This document shows positions 59,046 to 64,000 of a stretch of DNA of 64,000 bases, one piece after another; position 1 is the first letter of the stretch; each line of letters begins with the position of its first letter. Position numbers and translations under genes: made by a program. The stretch is from Nageia nagi (taxonomy: Eukaryota > Pinophyta). The stretch covers positions 3,100,001 through 3,164,000 of the forward strand of contig JBITNC010000002.1 of assembly GCA_050084985.1 (NCBI GenBank), read 5' to 3'. The notes under the pieces were generated by a model, which was not told the DNA's origin, did not search any database, and saw only the letters and a program-made list of their open reading frames with translations.

Positions 59046-60300
59046 GTGTGTGAATGGTATCAAAATATTTTTTATTATCTTAAAGATGTAGTAGTTCTTA
59101 TTTCCTTTTATCACAATGCTATAATTAGACTTAATAAGCTAGCTACAAAATATGTCATCATTAGTGATTTGTTATATAGAAGGTATTTTGATGGTGTTCT
59201 TCTTAGATGTTTAATGAGACATGAAGTAGAAATGGTCCATCATCAAGCTCATGATGGTGAATGTGGTGGACACTTTAATGCTAAATTTGTTTATCAAAGG
59301 TTGACTAAACTACGTTATTATTGTTCTATTATGCTTTAATATGGTGAATTGCATATTAACAAATGTGAGAAATATCAAAAGTATGCTAAGCTTCAACCTT
59401 CTCCTTCTCATAGATTGCAGTCTATTATTTCTCCTTAACCTTTTTCTATTTGGGCACTTGATTTTATTGGTAAAATCAACCCTCTTTCAAGATATGTCCA
59501 TAATTTTATCATTACAACTATAAAATACTCCACAAAATGGGTGGACACTATCCCCATGAAGTCAACAAAAAGAGATTAGATTGTTGAATTTCTTATTGAA
59601 TTTATCATTTCTAGATATGGTGTACCTTATAAATTGGTCATGGACAATGGTACAAGCTTTAGAGATAATTAAGTTAAAACATTTTGTGATAAGTATCATA
59701 TTGAAATAAAATCATCTACACCTTATTATCCCCAAGGTAATGATCAAGATGAAGCTTCTAACAAAATCATAAAGAGTATCTTATCCAAAACTATTGTACA
59801 ACATGGTAAATATTTGCATGAACAACTCCCTAATGATTTGTGGGCCTATATAATAGGTATAATCAGTTTTGAAGGGGCAAACCCTTTCTTCTTAATGTAT
59901 GGTGATGAAGTTGTAGTTCCATTAGAAGTAAAGATCTCATCCTTACATGTGTCACTAAATGGTCTCATTCTTGATGAAGATAAAAGAAAAGCTAGATTAG
60001 CCCAACTAGAAGTCCTAGATGAAAAATGGGTTAATGCTCTAAAAAACCTCATGTCTATCTTTTCAGAATCCAAAAATCCTATAGAAAAAAGATCAACCCT
60101 AAAGAGTTCAAGGTTGGTGACTTAGTCGTAAAAGAAAATCTTGCTAGCATAAAAGATTTAGAAAATAAAAAGAAAGGTAAGTTCGAACCTAATTGGATAG
60201 GTCCTTACATTATCATTGCAAATTATGAAAAAGGTGCATATAAATTATCCACAATCAAAGGTAAAGAACATAATCCAATTAATGTTATGTATTTGAAAAA
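59046..60300 (+). pseudogene. gypsy integrase (decayed)
   Basis: Zinc-finger region at 59220-59340 (HHQAHDGECGGHFNAKF... with the following Tyr-Cys piece). Core at 59440-59830 (FSIWALDFIGKINP, MDNGTSFRDN, STPYYPQGNDQDEASNKIIKSIL: D, D, E all visible across frames). C-terminal part at 59830-60300 (NPFFLMYGDEVVVPLEV, a 103-codon open frame, then GPYIIIANYEKGAYKLSTIKG). Several stops are present. Confidence 0.82.
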
Positions 60301-60599
60301 GTTTTATATCGATCTTTTTCGTAAAAATGTGTATTTCTTCATTTTTAAGTACTAGCATTTTAGGAAAACAAAGCAATAACCCAACAATGTTGTTTGTTCC
60401 TGAAGATGTTATTGCATTACAAAAGTCAAAAAAATCAAAATGTTTTATATTTCCTTATTAATCATGATAAAATGGTGAAAAAGATAATTGGTTTTTCATA
60501 AAAATTACTTATCATAAATAAGGCTTATTAGATATTTTTGTGAAAAATTGCTTGTCATATCAAAACATATCACATGTCAAAAATATTTTTGTATTATGT

Positions 60600-60880
60600 T
60601 ATTGCTCTTATCATTGGACACCTCTGTAATGGAGGGGAACTCTTATAAGAAAATTCATAGAAACATGGTGTCTTGGGAAACCAAGTTAATCATTCTTATC
60701 ATTTAACACCTTTGTAAGGAAGGCTCAATCTTATCATTTGACACCTTTGTAAGGAAGGATCATTCTTATCATTTAACACCTTGTAAGGAAGGGTAGATCT
60801 TATCATTTGGCATCTTTGTAAGGAAGTGCCATCCATATCAAAAATTCATGGTAGCATGGTGGCATGGGAAACCAAGTTGA
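60600..60880 (+). repeat. 35-bp minisatellite in the gypsy 3' UTR
   Basis: TCTTATCATTTNACACCTTTGTAAGGAAGG-type units start at 60606, 60694, 60729, 60764 and 60798. A larger flanking repeat (AAAATTCATNNNANCATGGTG...GGGAAACCAAGTT) lies at about 60650 and 60842. It sits between integrase and the 3' LTR. Confidence 0.88.
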
Positions 60881-61231
60881 TCAGTTAAATTGGCAATTTA
60901 TCTTCATAATTCTTTGTGGGTAAGTCATCAAGAATAGGTTTGATATCTTATCATACTTTATATATCATCATGTTTAATGTCTATATTTGATATATATTGC
61001 ACAAAAATATTTCTTGTAAAAATTTCTTTTTAGGTTCTTTGCCTTTGCCTTAGATTGCTCCTATTATTAGAGGTCCATCATGTTACAACCAAGCCAAAGA
61101 GGGGGCATAATATAAGTGAAAAATTGGGGCATCCAAAGCTACCACAATGAGATAATTTTTCAGGAAGTACTTTCTTATTTTTCTTGTTCTACTTTGAAAT
61201 TATGTTTTGATTATATTTTATCCCAAAAGCA

Positions 61232-61938
61232 TCAAACCACCTAAAATGGAATTTTAATTTAATTAAAAAACACTTTTAGGTATTTGAAATGATTTATTTA
61301 TTTTATCAAATAAATGTTCTTATTATTATGCAATCTCATATACCTTTATGCTTTATAATAATAGGTTAGCCCAACATCATAATAAGCCTAAGGAGGAGTC
61401 TTAGCACTATACCTATTACTTATAAAGGTGGAGGTATTTTGCATAAGCAATTATGGCATGATCTTGAATCCTTGATAGGTGGCAATATACTTGTGAATGA
61501 TGTTTCTTAACGCCACCTATCATCTCTTGATTTTATTATACTTTGAGATCTGCATTATTATGATGTTCTCCATCTATTCAAGCGTGATATTATGAGCATT
61601 GAAGGTTTGATGATGACATTGAGCAAAAGGATGAGGCAATTTATAAAGGTAACTAGGTGGCATCATTGGGATCCTAGCATTGGCGCTAGGTTGAAGTTGG
61701 ATTTATGGCTCCATTATTCTGGGAAGCTCATCATTCATCCTCTTTTAATTGAATATTTCCTTTTTTCATCGTGATAGGTAAAGTACAATTTTATATCTTT
61801 CATAAATCCATTTTGATAGGTCAAGTTCAATTAGGTCATTATCATCTTTCATGTCATAATTTATTGTTATTTTGTGGTTAATTGGTTAAATTGAATATGT
61901 TGTAAATAACTCTAATTATTATTATTTCGATTATAACA
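61232..61938 (+). repeat. 3' LTR of the Tat-like element
   Basis: About 707 bp, aligned to 53312-53957 with many substitutions and two extra segments. The start is degraded (TCAAACCACC for TGTTAACACC), the end is TTATAACA. A polypurine tract just before it is not obvious. Confidence 0.85.
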
Positions 61939-62091
61939 GTATCTAATATTTTTTGAAATAAACTCATTAAATTAATGCCTTAGAGATTAAAAGAACCTTT
62001 GAAGCTTATAAATAATTTTGCAAACTTTAGAGAGAGTGTAATTTCTTTTTTGCAAATTAGTGATTGAATACTGAATCTTATAGAGATAATC
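61939..62091. other. Flank of the gypsy insertion
   Basis: Target-site copy GTATC followed by an AT-rich leader-like sequence that leads into the copia gag. The gypsy may have inserted in the leader of this copia element. Confidence 0.35.
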
Positions 62092-64000
62092 ATGGCCTAG
62101 ATAATCCCAAAAAACTTTATTGCCTAATTCCCAAATTTTGAAGGGTAGTAACTATGCCTCTTGGAAAATGAAAATTCAAATAATCTTAGAGTTCAAATAA
62201 GTGTGGGACATTATAACTTAAAAAGAAACTTGTCCAACGATAATCGATGAAGATTAAACTAAGTTTCATCAAAGAAGTAGGAAAGCTTGCATAATCATTT
62301 TCCTTGGAATTTTAGATGATATGCAACCTTATACTCAAGACTCCAAATATTTTTCATAAGCATGGAAGAAATTGTAGCAGGTATTTTCATCAAAGACTCA
62401 AAATCAAATTCTACATTTGCAAGGATAGTTACAAACTATGAAATTGAAAATTGGTGAATAAAATGAATCCTTTATTCATAGAGTTTTCAACCTCCATTTC
62501 TCCCTACTAGATTTGTATGAGATGATGGATGATAAGATACTTGTACCCATTATCTTTAGAACACTCTTGAAGATATATTGTACCTTTGTGAGAACCTTGA
62601 ACACCCTGAAGCAAACACCTAACTTTGAAGAGTTGGTATGAATGTTACAAGAAGAATAAATTTTACATAAATATCCCCATGAAGAGGAACAAGCCATGAT
62701 ATCCAATCAAAGAGGCAATAAGTGCTTCCATCATAAAGATAAAGATCAAAAATTCTCGCAATCCAGTGACAAGTAGAAGAAGAGTTGTATGATTTATGGT
62801 AAGAAAAGGCATGAATTACAAGATTATTGGTATAATTATTTTGCTAAAGGATATTTAAGAAATAAGAATAAAAAGGACCAAATCATCAAAATCAAGGGGA
62901 CTGGAAAGAAATAATACCACGACCACAAAAATGATAACAAGAAAATGTTACCAGTGATGTTGAAGAAGCAACTAATAAATTTAATAATCTCACTCTTGTT
63001 CATTAAGATAAATATTTAGTTTCATCCAATTGGTGTGTTGATTCTAGTGCTTCCAAGAATATGATTGGTCAAAAGGATTGGTTTATTTATTTGTATGAAA
63101 ACTCCAATCCTAGTCAAGTACATTTGGGCAATGATACACCCCATGATATTGAAGGCAAGGGTGATATTCAAGTTCAACTTGGAAAGAATAATTTTGAAAT
63201 CAAATAGGTATTATATGTGATAGGGCTCATAAAGAACCTCTTATTAGTTAGTTAGATGCAGGATAAACTTTGAAGGTGGAGTTTAATACTATGAAAGGTG
63301 AGAAGGTTTGTTTCATTCAAAAAAATTTGAGATTATCGAATTATAGAGAAAGCTCAAGGAATTGGGAAGATATTTTTTCTTGATATTATATCTTTCAACA
63401 ACTAAGCTCTCAATGTTTGTGTTGTGGATGTCGGCATCCATTAGCACTAATGATTTGGATACATGAATCTAAACTACCTAATCACTCTACAAAATAAGGA
63501 TATGGTCTACCATCCCTTTCTTCTCCTACTAATGTTTGTTCTACTTACATCATAACAAAACAACATAAAATTTCATTTGATGCTAGCACACATCGTACTA
63601 CAATACCTCTTGATGTGATTTACATTTATCTATGCAGACCTATGAGAGCTAGAAACACTTACTTCATATACTTCCTCATGTTTTTTGATGATTACTTCAA
63701 GAAAATGTTGGTGTACTTGTTAAAAATAAAGGATGAAATCTTTCACTATGTCAAAGAGTTCAAATATCGTGTGGAGAATGCCATTAGTCATCACATCCAT
63801 GTTCTCTACTCAGATTGAGATGGAGAATATACTTATCAAATAAGTTTTTTACATTATTTAAGCAACATGGAATTCAACAATAGTTGATCACACCTTGCAT
63901 ACCACAACAAAATGGGGTTTGTGAAAGGCAAAAATATGACCATAGTTGAAATGGTGAGAACTATGTTGAAAGATGCAAATATGGACAAAAGGATTCAGAC
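62092..64000 (+). pseudogene. Ty1/copia element, gag to integrase, runs off the window
   Basis: ATG at 62092 followed by a stop two codons later, then the gag start motif FPNFEGSNYASWKMKIQ near 62130. The gag body extends to 62700, and a degenerate CCHC remnant (CMIYGKKRHELQDYW) lies near 62790. Protease WCVDSSASKNM is at 63030, with GNDTPHDIEGKGDI after it. The integrase core spans 63610-63990 (PLDVIYIYLCRPMRARN, a 67-codon open frame, LYSD with a stop replacing the next residue, PQQNGVCERQK, MVRTML). Stops and frameshifts occur throughout. No LTR is visible in the window. Confidence 0.85.

Larger units (their letters stand above)
53312..61938 (+). mobile_element. Full-length Ty3/gypsy retrotransposon, Tat-like (8627 bp)
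   Basis: Two LTRs flank gag, protease, RT, RNase H, a second RNase H and integrase, in gypsy order. Left flank GTATT (53307-53311) and right flank GTATC (61939-61943) fit a 5-bp target duplication with one change. All coding regions are broken by stops and frameshifts. The extra RNase H of archaeal type and the tandem repeats after integrase place it in the Tat/Ogre clade. No primer site is readable after the 5' LTR. Confidence 0.9.

Noticed and set aside
53611-61774. A 60-codon ORF of equal length in both LTRs of the gypsy element (53611 and 61592)
   Set aside because: Most differences between the two change the amino acid, so there is no sign of selection. Equal length follows from shared LTR origin without indels.

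Overview
The window looks like nuclear DNA of a seed plant with a large, repeat-filled genome, most plausibly a gymnosperm such as a conifer. That lineage is inference. What the sequence shows is low GC, one recognisable host gene with GT-AG introns, fragments of pentatricopeptide-repeat (PPR) genes, and at least seven retroelements in different states of decay, nested and tandemly duplicated. There are no bacterial-type operons and no CRISPR array, and I recognise no rRNA or tRNA gene.

Layout. 1-7.6 kb: a decayed element of unknown type, with an array of hairpin-forming repeats (865-2342), a broken coding region I do not recognise (2635-6095), and an LTR-like region with a TATA box. 8.5-8.75 kb: a 62-bp minisatellite. 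9.5-11.5 kb: a truncated Ty1/copia element on the minus strand. 11.8-14.1 kb (minus): the 5' half of a molybdenum-type aldehyde oxidase gene (two 2Fe-2S clusters and the FAD domain). Its promoter, exon 1, intron 1 and half of exon 2 are duplicated head-to-tail at 15.3-17.9 kb. 17.9-22.05 kb (minus): a decayed LINE split by an LTR-like insert. 22-26 kb: AT-rich DNA with a PPR pseudogene and a 22-bp minisatellite.

26,069-31,123 is a complete Ty1/copia element with two 417-bp LTRs, target-site duplication TAGAC, an iMet-type primer binding site, a polypurine tract, a frameshifted gag and an open 1075-codon pol. 31.6-33.1 kb: a second copia pol on the minus strand. 33.5-34.9 kb: a PPR pseudogene part of which has become a 228-bp tandem repeat. 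35.6-36.2 kb: a CACTA/En-Spm accessory-gene fragment. 37.9-40.3 kb: a decayed Ty3/gypsy element of Tat type. 41.06-46.04 kb: a 2.5-kb tandem duplication carrying a gypsy RT piece, a CACTA terminus and PPR pieces. 45.9-47.7 kb: a third copia on the minus strand.

49.3-50.07 kb: an almost identical 375-bp tandem duplication. 51.1 kb: an orphan copia primer site. 52.2-52.46 kb: a long CT microsatellite inside a duplicated flank. 53,312-61,938: a full-length but decayed Tat-like gypsy with both LTRs, a near-perfect target duplication and a 35-bp 3'-UTR minisatellite. 62.1-64.0 kb: a fourth copia running off the window.

The only host gene likely to be functional is the aldehyde oxidase, and only its 5' half lies here. 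The most interesting signals are its tandem 5' duplication (a second promoter plus an open, truncated iron-sulphur protein), the hairpin repeat array, the copia U3 repeat eroded by reciprocal CpG-type transitions, and the in-frame PPR-derived repeat.
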